From Microlunatus soli (GTDB lineage: Bacteria; Actinomycetota; Actinomycetes; Propionibacteriales; Propionibacteriaceae): a DNA stretch of 64,000 nucleotides. The stretch spans positions 682,001-746,000 of the forward strand of contig NZ_LT629772.1 of NCBI RefSeq assembly GCF_900105385.1. Reading direction: 5' to 3'. The notes beneath the pieces are model-generated. The model ran no database searches. It worked only from the letters and a program-made list of their open reading frames with translations, and was not told the origin of the DNA. This document shows, in pieces, positions 52,011 through 60,839 of the stretch (the first letter of the stretch is position 1; the number at the start of each line of letters is the position of its first letter). The position numbers and the translations under genes were made by a program.

Positions 52011-52028
52011 TTTCAGAATCGACTGAAA
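52011..52028. promoter_or_regulatory. Inverted repeat, candidate GbsR/MarR operator of the peptide operon
   Basis: TTTCAGAATCGACTGAAA has perfect 6-bp arms (TTTCAG / CTGAAA) around a 6-base spacer and is AT-rich against its surroundings. It lies in the 336-bp gap 51925-52260 upstream of the binding-protein gene. Dyads of this type are typical for GbsR/MarR proteins, and the operon encodes one. Nothing else recognisable was seen in the gap. Confidence 0.65.
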
Positions 52029-52260
52029 CTTTAACCCGAGCGAAACACGTGCCGAACGCCGCAGTGCCCTGCGCCAGAAACCCGTTGAGGCAGTCGGCGG
52101 CTGAAGTGGTGAGCTGCAAGGCGGAGGAGGTGCGCATGCCGGGGCATGTAAGCCACCTGGCTTCGCAGCAGATCGCCGCTTCAGGCGTGAGTGGCCAACG
52201 AATTTATGACGCGCGACACGAGGAGCGGCGGTGGACAGTCGGTGGGGCCCCAGTGGCCGG

Positions 52261-53220
52261 TCAGGCGCGCGGATGGGCCTGCTCGAAGGCACGCCGCAGG
52301 CGTTCGTTGGTGACGTGGGTGTAGATCTGGGTCGTCGCGAGTGAGGAGTGCCCGAGCATCTCCTGGACACTGCGCAGGTCGGCGCCGCCCTCCAGCAGAT
52401 GGGTCGCCATCGCATGCCGCAGCCCGTGCGGGCCGAGGTCCGGGGCCCCCTCGGTGACACCGAGTGCGCGATGCACGATCCGGCGCACCACGCGGGGGTC
52501 GATCCGACCGCCCCGCTCCCCCAGGAAGACCGCATTCCCCGACTTCGCACCGGCCAACTGCGCTCGGCCCGAGGCCAGCCAGCGTTGCAGCGCCCGCAGA
52601 CCTGGTCCGCCGATCGGCACACTGCGCTCCTTACTGCCCTTGCCGAAGACCCGGAGCACCCGACGATCGGTGTCGAGGTCGGCCAGGTCCAGCCCGCACA
52701 GCTCGGACACCCGGATGCCGGTCGCGTACAGCGTCTCCAGGATCGCGACATCGCGGATCCCGACCGGTCCGCCGGCCTCCTCCGCGGCTGCCGTGGCCGC
52801 GGCCAGCATCCGGTCCGCCGCCGCCTGATCGATCGTCGCGGGTAGCCGACGCTGCTTCTTGGGTGACTTCAGTCCCGCCGCGATGTTGCGATCGACCCGC
52901 CCGGTCTGCTCGGCCCAACTCCAGAACACCCGGACAGCCGCCGATCGCCGCTGCACACTGGCCCGGGCCGAGCCCGCGGTCTGCTGCCGTGCCAACCAGC
53001 CGCGAAGATCCGGCAACTCGGCATCCTGCAGGCCGGCCATCCCGAGTTGCTGCAGGTGCAGCAGCATGCTTTGGATGTCGCCGGCGTAGGCCCGGACGGT
53101 GTGCTCGGAGAGCCGGCGTTCGGACCGCAGATGGCGTACGTAGTCGGCCGACAACCGGGCGAACTCCTCGCCCAGTTCCACTCGTGCCTCGCCCGCGTCG
53201 GGGTGCTGGTCGGCCACCAT
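52261..53220 (-). CDS. xerC: Tyrosine recombinase XerC
   Basis: A 319-residue XerC-type recombinase that resolves chromosome dimers at dif with XerD. The core-binding SAM-like domain is at about 20-110. The catalytic residues are Arg170 (ATGIRVSELCG), the Lys in GKGSKERSVP, His265/Arg268 (PHGLRHAMATHLLEGG), His291 and the nucleophile Tyr300 (HSSLATTQIYTHV). ATG 53220 is chosen over 53295 because the N-terminus then matches the family. In many actinobacteria xerC is close to the M23/rpsB locus; here about 20 kb separates them. Confidence 0.95.
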   Translation of the reverse strand: MVADQHPDAGEARVELGEEFARLSADYVRHLRSERRLSEHTVRAYAGDIQSMLLHLQQLGMAGLQDAELPDLRGWLARQQTAGSARASVQRRSAAVRVFWSWAEQTGRVDRNIAAGLKSPKKQRRLPATIDQAAADRMLAAATAAAEEAGGPVGIRDVAILETLYATGIRVSELCGLDLADLDTDRRVLRVFGKGSKERSVPIGGPGLRALQRWLASGRAQLAGAKSGNAVFLGERGGRIDPRVVRRIVHRALGVTEGAPDLGPHGLRHAMATHLLEGGADLRSVQEMLGHSSLATTQIYTHVTNERLRRAFEQAHPRA

Positions 53221-53351
53221 GGGACAACCTTTGCCCGGCCCACCGGCCGCGGCAAGCCGCCACGCGTACCGCACCGGGTCAGTATTGCCAACCACATCGG
53301 TATCGCAGGCCGGCTCGGTATTGCTGGGCAGAAAGTGATATCCAAGTGCCC

Positions 53352-54521
53352 ATGACCGAAACCAGCGGCGATCCGACCACCGACGCCCCGTCGACGGATT
53401 CCCCCTCCACCGAAGACCAGTCGACGGAAGCGAGCGAGGCTCAGCCGACGACGTCGGCCCCGACCTTCGACCCTCCCGAGTACGTCTTCGTCGGCGGCTA
53501 CACCGACGAGATGGGCGGGACGGCGAAGGGCCTGACGATGTACGGGACCGGGGCGGGGTCGGACGGGTCGGGTGCCGAGGCCGCGGACGCCGGGACCGTC
53601 GCCGCGGTGGCCTCGCTCGGGTTGGCCTCGCCGTCGTACGTGATCAAGCATCCGTCCAAGCCGTGGCTGTATGCGGTCCATGAGAGCTCGCCGGGCCAGG
53701 TGTCGGCGATCCGGTATGACGACGACGGCCTGCATCTGATCAACACCGTGGACAGCGGCGGCGACGGCGGTTGCCATCTCTGCTTCGACCACAGCGGCGA
53801 CTTCCTGGTGGTCGCGCACTACACCAGCGGGTCGATCGCCAGCTTTGCACTGGAACCCAACGGCGCCCTGTCCGAGCGCAAGGGGCTGCTGGAGTTCAGC
53901 GGGTCCGGACCCGACGCCGAGCGGCAGTCCTCCGCCCACGCCCACCAGGTGGTGTCGGTCGGGCAGGCGATCATGGTCCCCGACCTCGGCAGCGACGCCG
54001 TGCACATCGTCCGGATCGACGACGCGGGCGAGCTCACGCCGGCAGGAGATTCGATCAAGCTTCCGGACGGTTCGGGCCCGCGTCATCTGGTGGTCAGCGG
54101 CCGTCATCTGGTGGTCGCCTGCGAGTTGTCGGCAACGTTGTGGGTCGGAGCCCTGGACGCCGCGGTCGGCGCCGCCGGCAACTCCGTCCCGACCTCGACC
54201 AAGCAGACCGAGGAGCGGATCTACCCGTCGGCACTGGTCGCCTACGGTGACCAACTGGTGGTGGCCAACCGGGGCGCGGACACACTGGGCATCTTCACCC
54301 TGGACGCGTTCGGTACGCCGCACCCGCTGACCGAGATCGACTGCGGCGGCAGCTGGCCGCGGGACGTGACGGTCGACGGCGAGCAACTCTGGGTCAGCAA
54401 CCAGCAGAGCGACACCGTCAGCGTGATCAAGCCCGCCGCCGTCAGCAACCGGCCCGAGGACTGGCCGGTCGTCCATCAGCTGTCGACCGGCGCTCCGGCC
54501 CGCGTGATCCCGACACGGTAG
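53352..54521 (+). CDS. Lactonase-family seven-bladed beta-propeller protein
   Basis: A 389-residue protein of the 6-phosphogluconolactonase/YbhE-like propeller family. After a 40-residue Ser/Thr/Asp-rich, disordered N-terminus, EYVFVGGYTDE starts blade 1. The family landmarks WLYAVHESSPGQVSAI, GDFLVVAHYTSGSIAS, SSAHAHQVVSVGQAIMVPDL and GSDAVHIVRI follow, and LWVSNQQSDTVSVIK is near the end. Members hydrolyse sugar lactones, although many are untested. ATG 53352 lies just after the xerC promoter region and is divergent from xerC. Confidence 0.85.
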   Translation: MTETSGDPTTDAPSTDSPSTEDQSTEASEAQPTTSAPTFDPPEYVFVGGYTDEMGGTAKGLTMYGTGAGSDGSGAEAADAGTVAAVASLGLASPSYVIKHPSKPWLYAVHESSPGQVSAIRYDDDGLHLINTVDSGGDGGCHLCFDHSGDFLVVAHYTSGSIASFALEPNGALSERKGLLEFSGSGPDAERQSSAHAHQVVSVGQAIMVPDLGSDAVHIVRIDDAGELTPAGDSIKLPDGSGPRHLVVSGRHLVVACELSATLWVGALDAAVGAAGNSVPTSTKQTEERIYPSALVAYGDQLVVANRGADTLGIFTLDAFGTPHPLTEIDCGGSWPRDVTVDGEQLWVSNQQSDTVSVIKPAAVSNRPEDWPVVHQLSTGAPARVIPTR

Positions 54522-54566
54522 CGTTGGCACCCGCCCGAAGGGCGTACAACGAGCAAGGAGGCCCTC

Positions 54567-55898
54567 GTGGCAAGAGCATCCCGGCGACGTGCCGGCGCAG
54601 ACACCGGCCCGGCACGCCCGGAGACCGCGCCGACTGATTCCAGGGCAGGGAATTCCGTCCTGGGACAGGCCGTCGGCGGCCAGGACCGGGCCATCGTGGG
54701 TGGCCGGGTGCTGCCGATCACCGGACCGGTGATCGAGAACGGCACCGTCCTGATCTCCGACGGCAAGATCACCGCCGTCGGGGACAAGGTCAAGGTCGAC
54801 AAGGACGTCCCGGTCATCGACGCGACCGGCAAGTGGGTGCTGCCCGGCTTCCTGGAGTCACACGGCCACGTCGGTGTGCACGAGGAGGGCAACGGCTGGG
54901 CCGGCAACGACACCAACGAGATGACCGATCCGGTCGGTGCCCGGTTCCGTGCGCTGGACGCGATCAACCCCGCCGACGAGGGATTCGCCGACGCCCTGTC
55001 CGGCGGTGTGACCGCCGTCGTGGTCAAGCCGGGCTCGGGCAACCCGATCGGTGGGCAGACCGTCGCGATCAGGACCTGGGGTCGGATGGTCGACGAGATG
55101 GTGATCAAGCAGCCGGTCAGTGTGAAATCGGCCCTCGGCGAGAACCCGAAGCGGGTCTACGGCGACAAGCAGAAGCTGCCCTCCACCCGGCTCGGTGTGG
55201 CGTCGGTGATCCGGGACGCGTTCCTCGGCGCCCAGGATTACGTAGCGCGTCGGGAGCAGGCGGCTGCCGAGGACAAGCCGTTCACCCGGGACAGCAACAA
55301 CGAGGTGCTGGCCGCGGTGTTGGCCGGCGATCTGCCCTGGTGCCAGCACACGCACCGCGCCGACGACATCGCGACGGCGATCAGGCTGTCGGAGGAGTTC
55401 GGCTACCGACTGGTGATCAACCACGGCACCGAGGGCCATCTGCTCGCCGATGTGCTGGCGGAGAAGGACATTCCGGTGATCATCGGTCCGCTTTTCACCT
55501 CCCGGAGCAAGGTCGAGGTCAACCAGCGCCACCTGCGCAATCCGGGCCTGTTGGCCGATGCCGGTGTGACCATCGCCATCACCACCGACCATCCGGTGGT
55601 GCCGATCAACTTCCTCGTCTACCAGGCGATCCTGTCGGTCAAGGACGGACTCGACCCGGCGAAGGCGTTGGAGGCGTTGACGATCAACCCGGCGCGGATG
55701 CTCGGGCTGGATGCGTCGATCGGCTCGCTGGAGGTGGGCAAGGACGGTGACGTGGTGATCTGGGACGGCGACCCGCTGGACATCATGAGCCGCGCCGAGC
55801 AGGTGATCATCGGCGGCCGGCCGGTCTATGCCTTCGACCATGATCAGGGAGTCGGCGTGACCGCCGATCCGTACACCGTGCTGAGGAGTGCACAGTGA
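54567..55898 (+). CDS. Metal-dependent amidohydrolase (imidazolonepropionase/prolidase-like)
   Basis: A 443-residue amidohydrolase-superfamily enzyme. AIVGGRVLPITGPVIENGTV opens the small beta-domain, and WVLPGFLESHGHVGVHEEG carries the HxH-type first metal motif as HGH. CQHTHRADDI, RLVINHGTEGH and TIAITTDHPVV supply the remaining His and Asp ligands. The C-terminal IGSLEVGKDGDVVIWDGDPL is typical of the group. GTG/ATG 54567 follows AAGGAGG. It overlaps the def start by 4 bases (GTGA). The substrate is unknown; its low-specificity relatives act on peptides and hydantoin-like amides. Confidence 0.88.
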   Translation: MARASRRRAGADTGPARPETAPTDSRAGNSVLGQAVGGQDRAIVGGRVLPITGPVIENGTVLISDGKITAVGDKVKVDKDVPVIDATGKWVLPGFLESHGHVGVHEEGNGWAGNDTNEMTDPVGARFRALDAINPADEGFADALSGGVTAVVVKPGSGNPIGGQTVAIRTWGRMVDEMVIKQPVSVKSALGENPKRVYGDKQKLPSTRLGVASVIRDAFLGAQDYVARREQAAAEDKPFTRDSNNEVLAAVLAGDLPWCQHTHRADDIATAIRLSEEFGYRLVINHGTEGHLLADVLAEKDIPVIIGPLFTSRSKVEVNQRHLRNPGLLADAGVTIAITTDHPVVPINFLVYQAILSVKDGLDPAKALEALTINPARMLGLDASIGSLEVGKDGDVVIWDGDPLDIMSRAEQVIIGGRPVYAFDHDQGVGVTADPYTVLRSAQ

Positions 55899-56542
55899 CC
55901 GAGCAGCAGACGGCGCACGAACCGGATCAGCAGCGGCCGGCCGACACCCCGAGCAAGATCACAACGGTGTCCGACCTGATCGACGGCGGCACCGTGCTGC
56001 CGATCACGCGCTGGGGCGAGCCGGTGATGCATCACCCGTCGACACCGGTGACCAGCTACGACGACGATTTGCACACGCTGATCCGCAACATGTTCGCCAC
56101 GATGGCCGCCGCGGACGGCGTCGGACTGGCCGCGCCACAGGTCGGGGTCGATCTGTCGCTGTTCGTCTACGACTGCCCCGACGAGGATCGGCGGCGGCAC
56201 ATCGGCGTCTTCTGCAACCCGGTCGTGACGCTGCCCGAGGGCAAGGATCGCAAGCTCGACTACGTCGACGAGGGCTGCCTGTCGCTGCCGGGGGCGTACA
56301 TCGAACTGGCCCGGCCGGACTTCGCCAGTTGCACCGGGCAGGATGCCTTCGGCAACGACATCACCGTCGAGGGCAACGGCTATTTCGCCCGCTGCCTGCA
56401 GCACGAGACCGATCACCTCAACGGCATGGTCTTCGGTGACCGGCTTGCGGCCCGAGCACGCAAGAAGCTGTACGCCCAGCATCGCGACGTCGCCGACCGC
56501 TACCCCGCCGATTGGCCGGCATCGCCCAAGATCGACAGCTGA
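55895..56542 (+). CDS. def: Peptide deformylase
   Basis: A 215-residue peptide deformylase, which removes the formyl group from new proteins. All three motifs are intact: GVGLAAPQVG (75-84), EGCLSLPG with zinc Cys128, and HETDHLNG with His170, Glu171 and His174. An N-terminal extension of about 35 residues precedes the usual start, as in many actinobacteria. It starts at GTG 55895, overlapping the amidohydrolase stop. It is followed by gene remnants and an HNH element. Confidence 0.96.
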   Translation: MTEQQTAHEPDQQRPADTPSKITTVSDLIDGGTVLPITRWGEPVMHHPSTPVTSYDDDLHTLIRNMFATMAAADGVGLAAPQVGVDLSLFVYDCPDEDRRRHIGVFCNPVVTLPEGKDRKLDYVDEGCLSLPGAYIELARPDFASCTGQDAFGNDITVEGNGYFARCLQHETDHLNGMVFGDRLAARARKKLYAQHRDVADRYPADWPASPKIDS

Positions 56543-56556
56543 CCCACCGGAGGGCT

Positions 56557-56763
56557 GGATGCGTCAGGGGCACCACGGCCTCAGGCGGCACCCGAGCGGC
56601 AGCGGTCTCCGTCGCATCCCGCCCAGACGCCGGAGTCCTTGATGCCCATCACGACAGCGCCACCGCTGTCGCTGTCACCGATCTGCGCGTTCACCGTCCC
56701 CGGAGCCGCCGATCACGACGTTGGAATCGTCGTAGCTGACGACGCCGCGGTTGCCGTGGGACC
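56557..56763 (-). pseudogene. Orphan duplicate of the 3' end of the secreted repeat-protein gene
   Basis: This stretch matches 58628-58818, the 3' end of the gene at 58637, in the same orientation, with about 90% identity over the last ~128 bases. The minus-strand reading VNAQIGDSDSGGAVVMGIKD and the end GDRCRSGAA, with a stop at 56581, parallel the intact gene. One extra base near 56697 breaks the frame, and there is no 5' part: at 56764 the sequence changes to an SDR remnant. It forms the left member of direct repeats around the HNH gene. Confidence 0.85.
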
Positions 56764-56764
56764 G

Positions 56765-56889
56765 CTCTGGTCGCCGCACGACGTCGGTGCCGGGGTGGTC
56801 TACCTCGATTCACCGGCCGCCGGCTCGTCACCGGTGAGTGGCTGACGATCGATGGCGGCTGCAGCACCGTCGGGTGGTCGGATAGGTAG
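56765..56889 (+). pseudogene. 3' remnant of a short-chain dehydrogenase (SDR) gene
   Basis: On the + strand, HDVGAGVVYLDSPAA is readable in one frame. After a frame change near 56820, LVTGEWLTIDGGCSTVGW follows and ends at TAG 56887-56889. Together these are the C-terminus of an SDR oxidoreductase (the usual xVTGxxLxxDGG end). No catalytic part remains. The fragment lies between the orphan repeat copy and the HNH gene and was probably carried in with one of them. Confidence 0.72.
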
Positions 56890-56979
56890 AGTCGCGCCTT
56901 GGTCACTTTTGTCAGATCCCTGTCCCGGTTGGGTTCTGAGCCCTCAAGAGTGTCTGACCCGACGGCTACTGTCGTTGTC

Positions 56980-58614
56980 ATGATCGATGCGATCGGGCTG
57001 CAGCAGAACAGCCTGGCGTCGACGGGTCTTGACCCGTCGACGTTGGGCAATGCTCAGCTGCTCGATCATGTCCAAGCCTTCCGGTGGCTGGAGCGGGCCG
57101 GGATCAACAGCATCCTGATCTTGGCTGCGGACTGGGCCGACCGACATCCAGCCGACAGCATTGATCGCTACCAACTCGACGTCCGCGGCGGCGACCGTTC
57201 CGTCCGACCCGGCGGTTCCGGCACGCCGTCGATGGCGAGGTTCGCGATCACCGAGTTCGCCTCTAGCTTGGGGAAGCCGACCGGCAGCGGTGAACGGATG
57301 ATCGGCGACGCCTTGGATCTGCGCCATCGGCTTCCCCGACTGTGGCGACGCCTGTGCAACATGGAGATCGACGGCCGCGACTGCCAAACGATCGCCCGCG
57401 AGACCCATCATTTGACGCCGGAGCAGGCGCTGCAGGTGGACGCGTCGATCGCCGACTTGGTCGGTCGCTGGTCGTTCGGACGGTGGATGAAGCATCTGGA
57501 GTCCCGGATCATCGAGGTCGACGCCGAGAACATACAGAAGCTGGCCGAGCAGGCCGCCCACGAGATCGGCCTCTATCTCGGCCAGAGTAATGATCACGGT
57601 CTCAAGACCGTCTATGCCCGACTCCCGGCACCGATCGCGATCCGGTTGTATGCCCAAGCCGACCGAGTCGCCGACATCCTCCAACGGCGCGGCCATACCG
57701 GCACCAAAGGTGAACGGCATGCCGAGGCGCTCGACATCATGACCCGGCCGTTGGAACACCTGAAGCTGCTCGCCGAGGACACCGCCCCCACGCTGTTCGA
57801 TCCCGACCCGGATGACGACTCGCTGTTGCCCACGCCGTCCATGCCGAATCAGGCCGCCGACCATGATCATTCCGCCGCCGATGATGATCACTCCGCATCC
57901 GACGAGCCGCCGCCCGAAGCCGAGGACCTTCCACCCGAACCTGAGCCGGACGACGACACCGGCGATGATGTGCCGGTCGGGCCGTCCCGGTTCCCGCGCA
58001 TCGAGCAGGATCGGCGACTTGCCGAGTTGGCGATCAAGGCGATCGGACAGATCGATCCCGCAAAGCTTCGGCCCAACGCCACGTTGTATGTGCACATCGC
58101 CCGGGAGACCTTGGAGAACGGTCTCGGCGTCGCCCGGGTCGAGGACGTCGGCCCGATCGTGTCCAGCCTGGTTGCCGACTGGCTCCGGGGCTGCGATGTC
58201 ACCGTCAAGCCGGTTGTTGATCTTGCCGCGGACCTGACACCGGTGGATTCCTATGAGATCCCGAAGGCGATGCGGGAGCGGATGCTACTGAAGTTTCCGG
58301 GCAGCATCTTTCCGTTCTCCGGTGTCACCGGACGGCATGTTGATCTTGATCACAGCATCCCGTATGTGCCGGGGTTCCCAGGTCAGACCCGGGAGGACAA
58401 TCTCGGTCCCAAGGGCCGCGGCGAACACAACGTCACGACCCACGGCTTCTGGCGGCGTCGACAACCGTCGCCCGGAACACACGTGTTTCGGGCGCCTCAC
58501 GGCAGAGTCTTTCTGGTCAATCAGACCGGCAGTTTCAATCTCGGATCTGGATCCTTCGCCCAGACGATCTGGCGTGCCGCCGCGCCCCAAGCAGCAGCAA
58601 AGGTCGACACCTGA
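56980..58614 (+). CDS. DUF222/HNH endonuclease (13E12 repeat family)
   Basis: A 544-residue protein of the actinobacterial 13E12 family: an N-terminal DUF222 domain (about 1-350) and a C-terminal HNH nuclease. The acidic, His-rich linker near residues 285-320 is encoded by TGATCAT-rich DNA. The HNH part reads VDLDHSIPYVPG, then NLGPKGRGEHNVTTHGFWRR, with the DH pair, Asn and final His in place. ATG 56980 (MIDAIGLQQN) fits the family; the frame is open from TTG 56899. It is flanked by direct repeats of another gene's 3' end, which suggests it is or was mobile. Confidence 0.88.
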   Translation: MIDAIGLQQNSLASTGLDPSTLGNAQLLDHVQAFRWLERAGINSILILAADWADRHPADSIDRYQLDVRGGDRSVRPGGSGTPSMARFAITEFASSLGKPTGSGERMIGDALDLRHRLPRLWRRLCNMEIDGRDCQTIARETHHLTPEQALQVDASIADLVGRWSFGRWMKHLESRIIEVDAENIQKLAEQAAHEIGLYLGQSNDHGLKTVYARLPAPIAIRLYAQADRVADILQRRGHTGTKGERHAEALDIMTRPLEHLKLLAEDTAPTLFDPDPDDDSLLPTPSMPNQAADHDHSAADDDHSASDEPPPEAEDLPPEPEPDDDTGDDVPVGPSRFPRIEQDRRLAELAIKAIGQIDPAKLRPNATLYVHIARETLENGLGVARVEDVGPIVSSLVADWLRGCDVTVKPVVDLAADLTPVDSYEIPKAMRERMLLKFPGSIFPFSGVTGRHVDLDHSIPYVPGFPGQTREDNLGPKGRGEHNVTTHGFWRRRQPSPGTHVFRAPHGRVFLVNQTGSFNLGSGSFAQTIWRAAAPQAAAKVDT

Positions 58615-58627
58615 CCCTCCGGAACGG

Positions 58628-58818
58628 CTGAGTGCGTCAGGGGGCACCGGAGCGGCAGCGGTCTCCTTCGCATCCAGCTCGGACGTCGGAGTGCTTGATC
58701 CCCATCACGACGGCGCCACCGGTGTCGCTGTCACCGATCTGCGCGTTCACCGCCCCGGAGCCGCCGATCACGACGTTGGAATCGTCGTAGCTGATGACGT
58801 TGCGATTGCCGTGGGACC
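58628..58818. repeat. Right direct repeat around the HNH gene
   Basis: This is the counterpart of 56557-56763 and includes the last ~60 codons and stop of the repeat-protein gene. The two copies are in direct orientation and about 2.07 kb apart. Recombination between them would delete the HNH gene and the SDR remnant. Confidence 0.82.
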
Positions 58819-60151
58819 TGATCGACACGTCATCGATGCCATCGGCACCGATCACGAGCGCGTCGTCACCGTCGGCGGTGGAGGCGCCCTCGTCGGTCAC
58901 GCTGGCCCGAGCTCGTGCCCGGTCGGCCGCTATCGGGGTGTCGGCGGCCGGACGGTTACTGTCGGCGCGGCCGCCGGATCTGGCACGTTCGACCGGCACG
59001 CCCCGGTCCGCCGAATCTGCCTCGTGCTCGGCTGAGCCTTCCTTGTCCGCATGGGTCCTGGCGTCCGCCGGCTCCTCGTCCTCGGCTTCTTCTGAACCCT
59101 CGTCCGCTTCCTCCTGATCCTCCCTGTCGCCGGAGTTTCCGGAGCGGACCGTCGACCCCGAGACGTCGACCGCGTTCAGGCCACTGGAGTCGGTGTCGCC
59201 GGTGTTGGCGTTGATCCGTCCGTTGCGGTTGATGAAGACGTTCGAATCGTCGTAGGTGACGATCTGATCATCACCGCGGACGTTGACCGAGTGGTCCTCG
59301 AGCCCGCTGATCGAGGTCGCGCCACCGCTGCGGGATCCGAGGCCGGACAGCACGCCGGCGAGTGATCCGTCGGACATCGCCTCGGCCGGTTCCCGTTGTC
59401 CGTCAGGCCTGTCGGCCAGGTCACTGATCGATCCGGCGGCCGTCGTCGGTCGCTGCGGGCGTACTCGGAGCGGCGATCCCGATCCGGTCGACCGCCCGGA
59501 AGCCAGCGCGGATTCTCGCGTGTCCAGGGCGACGACGCCACTGGCCGAAACGGCTCCGGTGTTGGCGATCAGCCTGCCGTCGTCGCCGATGTACACGATG
59601 CCGCCGTTCGCCGCGACGATCGACGCGGTCTGCTCGCTCCACGACGGCGCGACCTCGTTGATCACGGTCGTCGAAGGTTCGGGTCCCTGCCGGGTCCGAT
59701 CGTGCGGACGAGGCGGTGCGGCCTGTCCGCCGGCTACGTCGGAGCGGCCGGTCTCCCGGCGTTGCGGATGTCCGACCGCACCAGGACGGGTCTGCTCCGG
59801 TCCGAACATCGCGACCTGTTGCCGGGTTACGGTTTCGGCCGCACGTCTGCCGAGGGGGGCCAGGTCGTCGCTGCTCGAAGTCTCCGTCCGTCCAACCGGT
59901 CGCTGTGGTGCGACGGTGCCCGGAGCCATCGGATCGTCCAGACAGCCGAACGGCGAAAACCACGGGCCGGTCGGCACGGCGGGTGCCCCGGCGTCGCCGG
60001 TGATCAGCGTGATCGCCGGGACAGCTGGTGTTACAGGCTGGATTCGGCCGGCATCGAGGCGCTGCTCGCCCACGATGTCGCGGACGATCCAACCCGCGAG
60101 TGCAAAGACTGCGCCGAGTAGCACGGCACAGATGATCGTCGAACGTTTCAC
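58637..60151 (-). CDS. Exported protein with three ~55-residue beta-type repeats, unknown function
   Basis: I do not recognise a named family. The 504-residue protein has an N-terminal signal or anchor helix (STIICAVLLGAVFALAGWIV). Three related modules occur at about 165-215, 285-340 and 440-495. Each contains an IVxYDDSNVxIxxxGxINA-like strand pair followed by NTGDTDSSGLNAVDVSGS and SxVRxG. They are separated by disordered, Arg/Pro- and Glu/Asp-rich linkers. The C-terminus has two cysteines (AGCEGDRCRSG). The modules look like beta-solenoid turns of a surface protein. Its 3' end is duplicated at 56557. Confidence 0.75.
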   Translation of the reverse strand: MKRSTIICAVLLGAVFALAGWIVRDIVGEQRLDAGRIQPVTPAVPAITLITGDAGAPAVPTGPWFSPFGCLDDPMAPGTVAPQRPVGRTETSSSDDLAPLGRRAAETVTRQQVAMFGPEQTRPGAVGHPQRRETGRSDVAGGQAAPPRPHDRTRQGPEPSTTVINEVAPSWSEQTASIVAANGGIVYIGDDGRLIANTGAVSASGVVALDTRESALASGRSTGSGSPLRVRPQRPTTAAGSISDLADRPDGQREPAEAMSDGSLAGVLSGLGSRSGGATSISGLEDHSVNVRGDDQIVTYDDSNVFINRNGRINANTGDTDSSGLNAVDVSGSTVRSGNSGDREDQEEADEGSEEAEDEEPADARTHADKEGSAEHEADSADRGVPVERARSGGRADSNRPAADTPIAADRARARASVTDEGASTADGDDALVIGADGIDDVSIRSHGNRNVISYDDSNVVIGGSGAVNAQIGDSDTGGAVVMGIKHSDVRAGCEGDRCRSGAP

Positions 60152-60370
60152 GATGGTGCCCTTCCCCGAGGTGATGCAGAGCTGGTGGGTGGCAATTGCC
60201 CGTCCGCGATGGCTCAGCCATCAGCTACGACCGGGTCGTCCGGTGCGACGTTCCGCCAGTTCGGACGGTAGTGGCCACCGAGCGACTCCGCGGCGAATTT
60301 ACGAATGGCGACGACGGGGGCACAGGGAATTCGATTGTCGTGTGCTGGCGGACGTGGCATCGTCCGACCC

Positions 60371-60835
60371 ATGGCAGGGATCGACGGACTCCGGATCAGG
60401 CGGTTCGGCGTCGACGATGTCGACGGCTGGGCACGGACCGACCTGCAGCGGCGGCATCTGGTCGATGCCCTGGCGGAGTCCGACGACTATCTGGCCGCGG
60501 TGCAACCGGGCGGTCGGATCGTCGGCAAGCTCGGGATCCGGTACGGCCAGCACCCGGACGCCGGCACGATCTACCAGTTCGACGTCGTCGACGGACTCCG
60601 GGGACAAGGCATCGGGACCGCCCTGCTGCTGCGCGCCGAGCAGATCATCGGTGATCATGGCTGCGACCGCGCCACGCTCGGCGTGGAGCAGGACAATGTC
60701 GCAGCGATCCGGCTGTACCGTCGTCGGGGCTATCAGGAGTTCGGCACCGAGGCTGCCGAATGGGACCAGGAGGCGGCCGACGGTTCGATCTACCGCTACC
60801 GATGTCTGTGTCTGCTGATGCAGCACACCCTGTGA
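60371..60835 (+). CDS. GNAT-family N-acetyltransferase
   Basis: A 154-residue GNAT. Motif A reads VVDGLRGQGIGTALLLRAEQ (RGQGIG binds the acetyl-CoA pyrophosphate), and motif B is LGVEQDNVAAIRLYRRRGYQ. ATG 60371 is the start matching the fold (GLRIRRFGVDDV). It is convergent with the monooxygenase gene, 4 bases apart. The substrate is not predictable. Confidence 0.9.
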   Translation: MAGIDGLRIRRFGVDDVDGWARTDLQRRHLVDALAESDDYLAAVQPGGRIVGKLGIRYGQHPDAGTIYQFDVVDGLRGQGIGTALLLRAEQIIGDHGCDRATLGVEQDNVAAIRLYRRRGYQEFGTEAAEWDQEAADGSIYRYRCLCLLMQHTL

Positions 60836-60839
60836 ACGC

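Noticed and set aside
52261-60151. Integrative element or prophage using the tyrosine recombinase and HNH gene
   Set aside because: The recombinase is a standard XerC. There are no phage structural genes, no tRNA attachment site, and def and other housekeeping genes lie in between.
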